A stretch of 64,000 nucleotides of DNA from CBDHDN01 sp965261585. Its GTDB lineage: Bacteria > Pseudomonadota > Alphaproteobacteria > UBA6615. A program made the translations under genes and the position numbers. Location: assembly GCA_965261585.1 (NCBI GenBank), contig CBDHDN010000078.1, forward strand, positions 1 to 64,000. The letters run 5' to 3'. The notes under the pieces were generated by a model. It made no database searches and was not told where the DNA came from. It saw nothing but the letters and a program-made list of their open reading frames with translations. Below are positions 18,079 to 26,444 of this stretch, one piece after another; position 1 is the stretch's first letter, and the number at the start of each line of letters is the position of its first letter.

Positions 18079-19129
18079 TGTCGAGGTTCACGGCCTCAAG
18101 CGCGGTCGCCGTCGGCACGCCCGCTTGGGCGAGCTTGGCAACCACCGTTGCGCGGCTCACCATGTCGAGCGCGTAGCTGTCGAATTTCAGCGTGACCGGC
18201 GTTTCGAGCTTCATGGACAGTTCATGTTCGACCAGCCGCGCGAGCGGTAAGACGGTGTTGAGGTGCCATCGGCGCACCGCTTCGCGCGGGCTGGTGCCGT
18301 CCGCGTCCGTGAACAGGGGTGGTGGAATGCCGCACGCGGCCAGCACGCGAGCAAAAGCCGCGTCGGCCATGCGCACCATCGACTCGGGCGGCATCGGCCC
18401 CAGGCGGCTCGACTGCCAATCACGTTGCGGCGCAGCCGTGCGGCCTTCGCCCCAACCGGCGGCGCTCGTTTCAACGAGAAGCGCCTTGCCGCGTGCGCCC
18501 GCGATGTCGGCCTTGAGCATCTTGAGCGGGTCGGAGTCGGAGTCGTCACCGCCATCTTGAGGAATAGCGAGTAGTTGCGCGAGCGGTCCTTGCGCCTCAT
18601 CGGCAAGCGATCGCTCCGCTTCCGATTGCAGCCGCGCCGTGGTGTGCGCCCAGCTCAAAGGCCCGATCCCGACATAGGGCTGGCCCGGAGTCGAACCCCA
18701 ACGCACGAACACCACGCCGGACGCCGGCAGGTTCCAGGTCGTGCTTGTCGAAGGGCCGTAGCAGGTCGCGCGAACGGTCCACGAGTCCGGGTCGTGCGAA
18801 CCTTCCCAGTGCCAGGATGATGCAGGTATCAGCCGCACCATGCCGTCAACACCCATCCTTATGACGTGCATCGAATCGCCCGACCGGATCAAGTCGCGCC
18901 CCACTTGCGCCAGGACGCACGGCGTCACGGCTTCCTGCGCCCAGGGCGCCGCGTCTACCTCCGCGCTCGCAAAGGCTCGTGACAGCGCACCGCTGGCCGC
19001 CTCGACGGCCGCCGTGCTGGAAGCATCGGCCGCCGTCCCGGCCGCTTGCGCCTCGATCAGCCGGACCACGGCATCGGAGAAGTCGCCGCCCGAGTCCCGG
19101 TGCTCGCGTTTTTGCCACGGCCACCGCAT
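18071..19129 (-). CDS. Phage portal protein
   Basis: A 352-residue HK97-type portal protein. Recognisable parts are the start MRWPWQKRE, QVGRDLIRSGDSMHVI, the segment around FVRWGSTPGQPYVGIGPL, and the C-terminal GIPPPLFTDADGTSPREA followed by LVEHELSMKLE. It would form the dodecameric DNA gate of the capsid. It is shorter than typical portals of about 400 residues. Preceded by a head-tail protein gene (2-bp gap). Confidence 0.82.
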   Translation of the reverse strand: MRWPWQKREHRDSGGDFSDAVVRLIEAQAAGTAADASSTAAVEAASGALSRAFASAEVDAAPWAQEAVTPCVLAQVGRDLIRSGDSMHVIRMGVDGMVRLIPASSWHWEGSHDPDSWTVRATCYGPSTSTTWNLPASGVVFVRWGSTPGQPYVGIGPLSWAHTTARLQSEAERSLADEAQGPLAQLLAIPQDGGDDSDSDPLKMLKADIAGARGKALLVETSAAGWGEGRTAAPQRDWQSSRLGPMPPESMVRMADAAFARVLAACGIPPPLFTDADGTSPREAVRRWHLNTVLPLARLVEHELSMKLETPVTLKFDSYALDMVSRATVVAKLAQAGVPTATALEAVNLDSG

Positions 19130-19131
19130 CG

Positions 19132-19578
19132 CTAATTCTCGAACAGTATTTCAGCGCGGCAATGGCTACCAGGCCACGTCCGCGCGCTCACGACAACGTA
19201 GGTATCGCCGGCAAACATGATGTTATCTGCCGGGCTTGTTTGTAACGGCAATTCGTTGTCTTCCTCGACGCCAGCTTGCCCGGACCAGGTCAAAGGCGTC
19301 CCGCCCCACAGCAGGGTTGAGCCGGCCCACGTCAACGCCTCACTCACGCCAGCCGCGCGGCGAAGGCCGCCCGGCACGAAAACGATCATTTTTTGACTGC
19401 GAATCGGGCCGCCTTCGCCGTCGCGATCTTCCGTTCCGACGGGTTGAACGCTCGCCGGAAGCGCATCGCGGTCAATACCGCTTTCTTGCCACTCGCCGTA
19501 TTGGTCGAAGCCGACGACGCGCGGGCGCAACCTGACTACCGTGTCCGTAAATCTCCTCAAGTGCGGTCGCCTGGTCAT
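19132..19578 (-). CDS. Phage head-tail adaptor-like protein
   Basis: A 148-residue protein in the head module, overlapping the upstream connector gene by 4 bp (ATGA). The N-terminal RRFTDTVVRLRPRVVGFDQYGEW and the C-terminal PADNIMFAGDTYVVVSARTW look like a small beta-barrel head-closure protein. Assignment rests mainly on position. Confidence 0.5.
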   Translation of the reverse strand: MTRRPHLRRFTDTVVRLRPRVVGFDQYGEWQESGIDRDALPASVQPVGTEDRDGEGGPIRSQKMIVFVPGGLRRAAGVSEALTWAGSTLLWGGTPLTWSGQAGVEEDNELPLQTSPADNIMFAGDTYVVVSARTWPGSHCRAEILFEN

Positions 19579-19889
19579 CCGATTGCACCCGCGCGGCGCG
19601 CTTTCCAGGACGTCAAAAGCGACATGGCGCCGCTATGCCTTAGCGCGCTCACGTTTCCCGGCGCCCATTGCGTTTCAACGTCGCCGATTCGGTCGGAACG
19701 CTGCGCGCTTTCCGGTTGTTGCGACAGGTAGCCGCACACGCGGATCGCGGCTTCATTCTGCACGCCCACGGGCGCGTCCGGCGCGTAGCGTTCGACAAGC
19801 GCCGAGGCCACAGGCAACAGCCGGGCAGCTTGCGCGGCCGTGACCGCCACGGCCTCAGCTAGTGCCGCCGCAGTGAGCGTTACAGCCAC
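19575..19889 (-). CDS. Phage head-tail connector-like protein
   Basis: A 104-residue, Ala-rich helical protein (LTAAALAEAVAVTAAQAARLLPVA, then YAPDAPVGVQNEAAIRVCGYL) of the size and pattern of gp6/gp15-like connectors. It overlaps the end of the protease gene by 10 bp and the next gene by 4 bp, so the module is translationally coupled. Confidence 0.6.
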   Translation of the reverse strand: MAVTLTAAALAEAVAVTAAQAARLLPVASALVERYAPDAPVGVQNEAAIRVCGYLSQQPESAQRSDRIGDVETQWAPGNVSALRHSGAMSLLTSWKARRAGAIG

Positions 19890-20458
19890 AGGCGCCGCCT
19901 CCGCGTCGGCCCCCGGCAGAAGTGTTCGGCGCGCAGGTCAACCACCGCGTCCGGGTAGGCGGGTGCCGTCACGACAGAGAATTCCCGCAAGACGGCTTCC
20001 CGGATCACGCGAACCTGGACTCCGGGATTCCCCGGCTCCGGCTCCAGGCGCTCCGCGTCCGGGACAGCCGACGCGGGCGGCACCACGAAACCCGGAGACA
20101 AACCGACCATGAGTCCGGCGGCAATGGACTTCTCCGCGTCAACCACCCATGACGGCGGATCGTCGGGAAGCCTTGCCTCGAAGTTCACAGCGTCGTCGCC
20201 GTCCGCGATTGAGAGCGTTCCGGCCTTGCGGCTGGCGATCGGCTTGCCGAAGTCGTGACCGACCAGAATGTCGAGCTGGCGCGTCTCGTCCTCGATTGCG
20301 AAGCGGAAGGCGCGAGGCTCAAAGCGCTCCTTGCGGACGCGGCCACGATCGCGGACCGTCGCCGTGCTGCCGTAGTTGAACCGCCCGGTCAGGATTCTCA
20401 TGCCGCCGGAACGGCGTATTTCCAGCTTAGATGCCTCGAAAATAGGAAATTCGGCCAT
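19880..20458 (-). CDS. HK97-family prohead protease
   Basis: A 192-residue U35-type serine protease that matures the capsid. Visible family features: GRFNYGSTATVRDRGRVRKE, ERFEPRAF, ILVGHDFGKPIASRKAGTL with the expected His, then AGLMVGLSPGF and LREFSVVTAPAYPDA, which carries the expected Ser. Starts 6 bp after the capsid stop. Confidence 0.85.
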   Translation of the reverse strand: MAEFPIFEASKLEIRRSGGMRILTGRFNYGSTATVRDRGRVRKERFEPRAFRFAIEDETRQLDILVGHDFGKPIASRKAGTLSIADGDDAVNFEARLPDDPPSWVVDAEKSIAAGLMVGLSPGFVVPPASAVPDAERLEPEPGNPGVQVRVIREAVLREFSVVTAPAYPDAVVDLRAEHFCRGPTRRRRLWL

Positions 20459-21223
20459 CGTCCATCACGCTACCTGGAACGCGGCTTGTGCATAGGCGTT
20501 CGGTTGCACAACGATCACGTCGCCAAGCAGAACGTGCATCGTGAAGTACCGCTCGCCCTGCGCGCTGCCGCTGTAAATGTCGTCGATGTCGATGATATTC
20601 CAGTGCGGGCAAACCGCCGTGCGCATCGCGCCAGCGCCGCCCATCATCGACCGGCCCATGCGGTACAGGATGGCTTGCTGCACGTTGTCCACGCTCATGA
20701 ACGTCGCCGGGTCCGGCATCCGCGTGTTTGTCGTCCATGCGCCGTACATCGCCATGGCGTAGTCGGCGAACGCCTTGTCGCCACGGCCGCCCGCCGTGCC
20801 GGACGCGGGATCGCGGAACGTCCGGGCGCTCAAGCGGTAGGATTCCACGCCGGCCACGATCGTGACATCCTTGACGGTGTTCGCCCAAAGCCCGTCAACG
20901 CCGCCGGCGAAGGCCGCGACGAAATCATCGAACGTCGCGACGGCCGACGGCGCCGTCGTCGGATCGGCAAGCGCCTGAAAGATACCGGCCAGATTCGGCG
21001 CGGTCCCGTTGCCGTTGATCGCTTGATCGTCGAGTTGGTCGGACAACGCTAGCGACAGGTTTTCGCGAAGGATCGACTCGAAGTTGTCTTGTCCGACCGC
21101 CGCGATATCCTCAAGCGTCAATTCGAGACGGGCGGAAATCCGCTTCGGAGTGGCGGTTGTCACCGTGATCGCGCCAGCGTTCCCCACCGCCGCCGCGCTC
21201 TTGGCGCGCGCGCTCGCGGTCTG

Positions 21224-23142
21224 GTGCGCCAGGCGAACTGGCAGAAGGTAGGGGGTGCAAGTCCCCCGGAACGAAGGAGTAACCGAACCACGTTTCTCCG
21301 CGAGCCGTGCGTTGGCTCCCGTGAGGGGGCAGGCGAAGCGTCGGTAGCGGCATGGATGGGCAGGGCTATTGAGCACCGTAAAAGCGATGGTCCGGGGTGC
21401 CGAGGCTTTCAGATCGGTCGAAGGCAATATTGCAGGCGTCGTTTTGGTGAGATGTCGGCGAGCCCCGCGGTGTCAGAGAACCCATGCACGTTCGCACGCC
21501 TTCTGTTGGGACCCTGGGAGGTCTTCAAACTGCCCCGGTTGTCGTAAAGGGGCCGCGTAGGGAATGGAGAAAACCGAAGCCTATGATGAACGGTTTGAAG
21601 AAGTCGGATGAGGCCGTACGACCTGTGAGGGCGGCGAACAAGGGAGCGCGAGCTTCTGCGGAGTCGCCGGAGGAAAGGGCCTCAACCAAGGGGAATCCGG
21701 ATTGCCAAAGCACGCGCCGAACCCAGTGTCGGGTAAGCGTGCCACAGGCGGCGGCCCGGATACGGAAAGCTGCAGAGAGAAACCCGAAGGAACGTCTCAC
21801 TGCGCTCTTCCACCACATTACGCCGGACGCGCTCGGTGCGGCCTACTTCGCATTGAAGAAGGACGCAGCAGCCGGTATCGACGGCGTTACGTGGGACATG
21901 TACGGCGAGGGTCTGGATGAGCGCCTGCTCGACCTGCACCGGCGCCTGCACAGAGGGGGAGCGTACCGGGCGCCACCGGTTCGGCGGGTAGAGGTACCCA
22001 AGCCGGACGGGGGGACACGACCGCTCGGGATCGCGGCGCTGGAGGACAAGGTCGTCCAGAAGGCGGTTGTGGATGTGATCCTGACACCGATCTACGAGGT
22101 GGTGTTTCTGGGCTTCAGCTACGGGTTCCGACCGGGGCGGGGGGCGCACGATGCGCTCGATGCCCTGGCCTTCGGGATAGAACGGCGCAAGGTCAGCTGG
22201 ATAGTCGATGCAGACCTCCGGGCGTACTTCGACACGATCCCGCGGGATTGGTTGATCACGTTCCTAGAGCACCGCATCGGAGACAGGCGGGTCATCCGTC
22301 TGATCCGGAAATGGCTGAACGCCGGCGTCATAGAGAGTGGGTCATGGGCAGATACGGGTATGGGCACGCCGCAGGGGGCAATAGTCTCCCCCGTCTTGGC
22401 GAACGTGTTCCTGCATTACGTGCTCGACGTGTGGTTCCACAAGAAATGGCGCCCGAACGTCCCGGATGGCGAAGCGATCATCGTCCGTTACGCTGACGAT
22501 ATCGTTGTCGGGTTCCAACACAAGCGGGATGCGGAGCGGTACCTCCGCGACGTTCGGGAGAGGCTGGCCCGGTTCGGTCTCAGCCTCCACCAGGACAAGA
22601 CCCGCCTCGTGGAGTTTGGCCGGTTCGCGGATTTGAACCGGCGCCAGCGCGGGGTGGGCAAGCCGGAGACTTTCGACTTTCTGGGCCTCACGCACTATTG
22701 CACGACGACCCTGAGAGGACGCTTTCGGCTTGGTCGCAAACCGGTTGCCAAACGGGTCAACAGGACCCTGGCGCGCATCGACGAGGTGCTTCGCAAGCGC
22801 TGGCACCACGACATCTGGGAAGTTGGTAGGTGGCTGGGGAGAGTCTGCAATGGCTGGCTCAACTACTTTGCCGTCCCAGGGTCAGGCCGGTTCATCCGTG
22901 CGTTCCTCCGCAGGCTGCAACGCCGGTGGATGCGGGCGCTACGCCGCCGGTCCCAGCGAGCCCGATTTAGTTGGAAGCGACTGGAGCGCATGACCGAAAT
23001 CCTGTGGCCACGCGCCTCCATCCGCCACCCATGGCCGGACCAGCGGTTCGCCGTCAAGCACCCGAGGTAGGAGCCGGATGGTTCAACGACCACGTCCGGA
23101 TCTGCGCGGGGGGTGCGCAGCAATGCGCATTCCTACCGTAAC
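21224..23142 (+). mobile_element. Group II intron, copy 1
   Basis: 1919 bp, starting GTGCGCC and ending CCGTAAC. The boundaries are fixed by rejoining the capsid exons. Domain V-like hairpin GAGCCGGATGGTT...CGTCCGGATCTG lies at about 23071-23105, followed by domain VI. The reverse transcriptase gene sits inside (domain IV). It lies antisense to the capsid gene. It differs from copies 2 and 3 by a few bases (for example GGCAG for GACAG near 21240, and Ile for Val in the RT). Confidence 0.95.
21583..23070 (+). CDS. ltrA: Group II intron reverse transcriptase/maturase (copy 1)
   Basis: About 495 residues from ATG 21583; an in-frame ATG at 21484 would extend into ribozyme sequence and is less likely. 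RT domains are in order: GIDGVTWD, VPKPDGGTRPLGI, GFRPGRGAHDAL, DADLRAYFDTI, GTPQGAIVSPVLANV, and the active site YADD in IVRYADDIVVGF, then the maturase domain X with GWLNYFAVPGS. No HNH endonuclease motif is seen at the C-terminus (ends AVKHPR). It supports splicing and target-primed retrohoming. Confidence 0.95.
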   Translation: MMNGLKKSDEAVRPVRAANKGARASAESPEERASTKGNPDCQSTRRTQCRVSVPQAAARIRKAAERNPKERLTALFHHITPDALGAAYFALKKDAAAGIDGVTWDMYGEGLDERLLDLHRRLHRGGAYRAPPVRRVEVPKPDGGTRPLGIAALEDKVVQKAVVDVILTPIYEVVFLGFSYGFRPGRGAHDALDALAFGIERRKVSWIVDADLRAYFDTIPRDWLITFLEHRIGDRRVIRLIRKWLNAGVIESGSWADTGMGTPQGAIVSPVLANVFLHYVLDVWFHKKWRPNVPDGEAIIVRYADDIVVGFQHKRDAERYLRDVRERLARFGLSLHQDKTRLVEFGRFADLNRRQRGVGKPETFDFLGLTHYCTTTLRGRFRLGRKPVAKRVNRTLARIDEVLRKRWHHDIWEVGRWLGRVCNGWLNYFAVPGSGRFIRAFLRRLQRRWMRALRRRSQRARFSWKRLERMTEILWPRASIRHPWPDQRFAVKHPR

Positions 23143-23844
23143 CGAAGTGGTGATCGTGCCGCTTGCGAACGTGCCCGACATCACGCGCGGCATCTCGATC
23201 CCCAGGCGCGGCGCGATGCTGTTGGCGAACACGGCCGGCCGGATCGGATCGAGATTTACGCCGATCGTTCCGGGCGCTGGCGTGATCGCGCGGGTCTCGC
23301 GTCCGTCTTCCGCGCTACGCCGTTCCGGTTGCGCCACGTCCCACAATTCGAGCGGAATCCGGTGGCCGCTGATACCAGCCGCCGACTGCAATTCCGCCTC
23401 CGCGCCATTGGCCATCCGGCCTCGCGCCGCGTTCATGAGATAGTTTGTCAGCATCGCCTTGGAGCGCAGCTCGATCCGCTCGCGTTGCTCGGCGTCCGGC
23501 TCGTTTACGGCGCGGGTTTCGGCTTCGCGTTCCTCAGTTTCCAAAGCGACGGTCGCGGCGCGGGTCTGTCTTTCCAGGTCCGGCGTCCCGCGCTCGATCG
23601 TGTCGAGTTCGGCGCGTTGTTCGTCGGTGAGCTCGTCGACCAGGGAAAGCTCCGCCATGTGTCAACGGCGGAGTAAAACCCGGCCATGTGGCGGAGCAAA
23701 AGTGGGCCACTTTGGTTCGGTGAGGAGCTTGTCCCCGTAGTCCACGGGAGGGACCCACGCGCGGCGTGGACGGCCCCTCAGCAGGCAAAGGCCGCGGCGC
23801 GCGTGGGAGGGGCCTGTGGGCCCACGGGGGCAAGCGGATGCCGC

Positions 23845-24612
23845 TCAGGCGCTTTTTGCGGGTTTCTGTTTTCTTCGGCTCTGCTTGAGGCGGAAGCTTT
23901 CGCCGTTCATTTCCAGGATATGGACGTGGTGGGTCAGGCGGTCCAGCAACGCCCCTGTCAGGCGTTCTGAGCCGAAAACCTCCGTCCACTCGTCGAATGG
24001 CAGGTTGGAGGTCACCAGGATCGAGCCACGCTCGTAGCGCTGGCTGAACACCTCGAACAGCAACTCGGCGCCGGTCTTGGAGAGCGGCACGAAACCCAGC
24101 TCGTCGATGATGAGGAGCTTGAGGTTGGCGAGCTTCTTCTGGAACCTCAGCAGCTGTCTGTCATCGCGCGCCTCCATGAGCTCGTGGACCAGGGCGGCGG
24201 CGGTGGTAAAGCCGACCGACAGGCCCTTCTGGCAGGCGGCAAGGCCGAGGCCGAGCGCAATGTGACTCTTGCCGGTGCCGGAATTGCCCAGAGCGATCAC
24301 ATTCTCCCGGCGCTCGATGTACTCGCATCGTGCCAGCTCGAGGACCAGCGCCTTGTTGAGCGAGGCGATCGCTTTGAAGTCAAAGCTGTCCAAGCTCTTG
24401 ACGGTCGGGAACTTCGCTTGCCTGATTCGCCGCTCGACCATGCGGCGCTCGCGGTCGATCAGTTCCAGCTCGGCCAGGCGGAGCAGGTAGCGCACGTGGT
24501 CGGCGCCCTCGCTGGCACACTGGCGAGCCAGCTTGTCGTACTCCCTGAGGAAGGTCGGCAGCTTGAGGGCCTTCAGGTGATGGGCCAGCAACACCTGCGG
24601 CGTGTCGCTCAC
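23845..24612 (-). CDS. istB: IS21 helper ATPase
   Basis: A 255-residue AAA+ protein, start GTG 24612, overlapping the istA stop (GTGA). Walker A is GNSGTGKSH, Walker B LLIIDELGF, sensor region ILVTSNLPFDEW, arginine-finger region SERLTGALLDRL. It assists IstA in target selection during transposition. Full length. Confidence 0.95.
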   Translation of the reverse strand: MSDTPQVLLAHHLKALKLPTFLREYDKLARQCASEGADHVRYLLRLAELELIDRERRMVERRIRQAKFPTVKSLDSFDFKAIASLNKALVLELARCEYIERRENVIALGNSGTGKSHIALGLGLAACQKGLSVGFTTAAALVHELMEARDDRQLLRFQKKLANLKLLIIDELGFVPLSKTGAELLFEVFSQRYERGSILVTSNLPFDEWTEVFGSERLTGALLDRLTHHVHILEMNGESFRLKQSRRKQKPAKSA

Positions 24613-26108
24613 GGCGCCGCTCCGCCCAGCAGGCTCATGTAGCTGGCGGCGGATGTGGTGGTCACCTGGGCCCGCGGCAGATAGGGATAAACGTTCAAGT
24701 CGAGCCGGGGGGGTCGACGCTCGACGCGACACAGCACCAGGTGCTTGACCGCATCATAGCCGATGGCGCCTAACCGCAGGGCATCGCGGATGGCACCGTG
24801 CACCTCCTCAAGGGCAAAGGTCTCCAGAAGACGGAGCACTTGCACGTACTCCCGCTTGCCGGCCTTGCCCATGCGGGCTTCAAGCAAGCGGCGCAGGTTG
24901 GCGTACGCCTCGGGCAGCTTCCAACCGGCCAGCGGGGCGGCTTGATCGAGGGCACCGATCTTCCGCTCCAGCAAGGCCAGATAGTGGATCGGCTCGAAGA
25001 TCAGGTCCTCTCGTTCGTAAGAGCGTGGGTGCCGGGCGATGACCTCGGCGGCGCAGCCGATGACCACCTCGTGCACGTAGCCACGGACCCAGACCTCTTG
25101 GTGACCGTAGGCGACGGGCACCGAGTAGTCGTTGCCCCGATAGCGCACCAGGGAGAGCGAATTGACCCGCGTGCCCTCCTTGTCGCAGGCCTCGAAAGGC
25201 GCCGGCGGCAATTCCATCAGCTTCTCCCGGTCGCATCCGAACCGCTCGCCGATGGTCTCGCGATGGCCGCGCAAGACGTCGCTTTCCCGTCTCCGACATT
25301 GATGTTCCAGGTGAGCGTTGAAGGCGTCCCAGCTCGCAAACCGGGGGATGGGAACCATGAAGTTCCGGCGGGCGTAACCGACCAGCCCCTCCACCTTGCC
25401 CTTATCATTGCCCTTGCCGGGGCGGCCATATCGATCCTGGAACAGATAATGGGATTGAAGCCCGCTGAACGCTCGCGTTCGTTGCCGCGTGCCGTCCGGC
25501 AGGATGCGCGACACCAGGCACTTGTCATTGTCGTAGAGAATCGATTGGGGAATGCCGCCGAAGAAGGCGAAGGCCCCGTTGTGGCCGTCCAGCCAGGCCT
25601 CCGTCGCCGCCGCCGGGTAGGCCGCAACGAAGCAGGCATCGCTGTGGGGAAGGTCCATGGCGAAAAAATGCGCCCGCCGCTTGACGCCGGCGATGATCGC
25701 ATCCGCCTCGCCAAAGTCCGCCTGAGCGTGACCCGGAGGGTGCGCCAGCGGCACGAACATCTCACGCTGGCGACGGCGCCGTTCCCGGACGTAATCCTTG
25801 ACGATGGTCTGTTTGCCCGCAAAGCCATGCTCGTCGCGAAGACGCTCGAATATCCGCTTCGCCGTGTGGCGCTGCTTGCAGTGAACCGTTCGGTCCTCTT
25901 CCAGAATACGGTCAATGATATCCCTGAAGGGGTCCAGCTTCGGGCGCTTCGGTGGCTGGCGGCGGCGGTAGCCAGGCGGCTCCGAGTGCCCGAGCATCTT
26001 CCTCACCGTCTCTCGCGCTATGCCAAACCGACTCGCCGCCTCTCGCTGACTCAGCCCATCAACATGGCACGCCAGCCGAACGCGTAGATAAAGGTCCACG
26101 GTATACAT
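24609..26108 (-). CDS. istA: IS21 transposase
   Basis: About 499 residues from ATG 26108 (MYTVDLYLRVRL), which has AAGGTGGGAGG upstream; ATG 26123 is an alternative. N-terminal helix-turn-helix (GLSQREAASRFGIARETVRKML), integrase-type DDE core (PPGHAQADFGEAD, SILYDNDKCLV, GKGNDKGKVEGLVGYARRN). Uninterrupted and of normal length. Confidence 0.95.
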   Translation of the reverse strand: MYTVDLYLRVRLACHVDGLSQREAASRFGIARETVRKMLGHSEPPGYRRRQPPKRPKLDPFRDIIDRILEEDRTVHCKQRHTAKRIFERLRDEHGFAGKQTIVKDYVRERRRRQREMFVPLAHPPGHAQADFGEADAIIAGVKRRAHFFAMDLPHSDACFVAAYPAAATEAWLDGHNGAFAFFGGIPQSILYDNDKCLVSRILPDGTRQRTRAFSGLQSHYLFQDRYGRPGKGNDKGKVEGLVGYARRNFMVPIPRFASWDAFNAHLEHQCRRRESDVLRGHRETIGERFGCDREKLMELPPAPFEACDKEGTRVNSLSLVRYRGNDYSVPVAYGHQEVWVRGYVHEVVIGCAAEVIARHPRSYEREDLIFEPIHYLALLERKIGALDQAAPLAGWKLPEAYANLRRLLEARMGKAGKREYVQVLRLLETFALEEVHGAIRDALRLGAIGYDAVKHLVLCRVERRPPRLDLNVYPYLPRAQVTTTSAASYMSLLGGAAP

Positions 26109-26213
26109 CCTCCCACCTTCCATCCCGAAAAGGATCGAAGGCTACAGGTGGCAGAGTTTCACTCCGCCCGCAGCCGGGCAAATCTCGCCGCTTCCGTGGT
26201 CTAATTTGTCACC

Positions 26214-26330
26214 GCCGCACACACCGAGACCGCCATCCATGCGCCCACCGACTCCAGCCTGTTGTGGGATGCCGTGCGGGTCATGGTGCGGCTGTTGCGT
26301 CAAGCCGACGTCGCAACATCGCGACGCCGC
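26214..26330 (+). pseudogene. Transposase fragment (ISNCY-like)
   Basis: About 39 codons reading HTETAIHAPTDSSLLWDAVRV, then MVRLLRQADVATSRRRG, resemble the middle of ISNCY-type transposases (HAPTDSSLL motif). No start and no rest of the gene: a scrap left between the IS21 and the NTPase gene. The following 110 bp to 26444 contain no recognisable gene except the leader of the next one. Confidence 0.5.
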
Positions 26331-26444
26331 GGCCTATAATTATCAACCAGGTGAGCCAGAGCCTCCGTTATTCTAGGCCCCAGCCTGTCTCAAATCATCT
26401 GACGACGGACAATACGGGCATGATTCACATAGGCAGATACGAGC

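Larger units (their letters stand above)
20465..23658 (-). pseudogene. HK97-type major capsid protein split by a group II intron
   Basis: Two exons on the minus strand, 23658-23143 and 21223-20465, join exactly at a codon boundary (GTITTS then QTASARAK) to give a 424-residue capsid protein. The N-terminal part is a coiled scaffold domain (SLVDELTDEQRAELDTIERG), followed by the capsid fold (FVAAFAGGVDGLW, VYSGSAQG-like IYSGSAQGERYF near the end). The intron lies on the opposite strand, so it cannot be removed from the capsid mRNA and the gene is null. An IS21 starts at the base next to the start codon and has removed its leader and any upstream phage genes. Confidence 0.88.
23659..26212 (-). 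mobile_element. IS21-family insertion sequence
   Basis: Contains istA and istB overlapping by 4 bp. Both ends carry a GGCGGAGTaAAAC-like repeat (left 23667-23679, right reversed at 26163-26175), as in the multiple terminal repeats of IS21. The outer ends near 23659 and 26212 are approximate. The left end touches the start codon of the phage capsid gene. A second, solo IS21 end is at 31738. Confidence 0.85.

Noticed and set aside
21484..21582. Earlier ATG for the intron reverse transcriptase
   Set aside because: The 33 extra residues would be encoded by ribozyme sequence and do not resemble an RT N-terminus; the later ATG pair is preferred.
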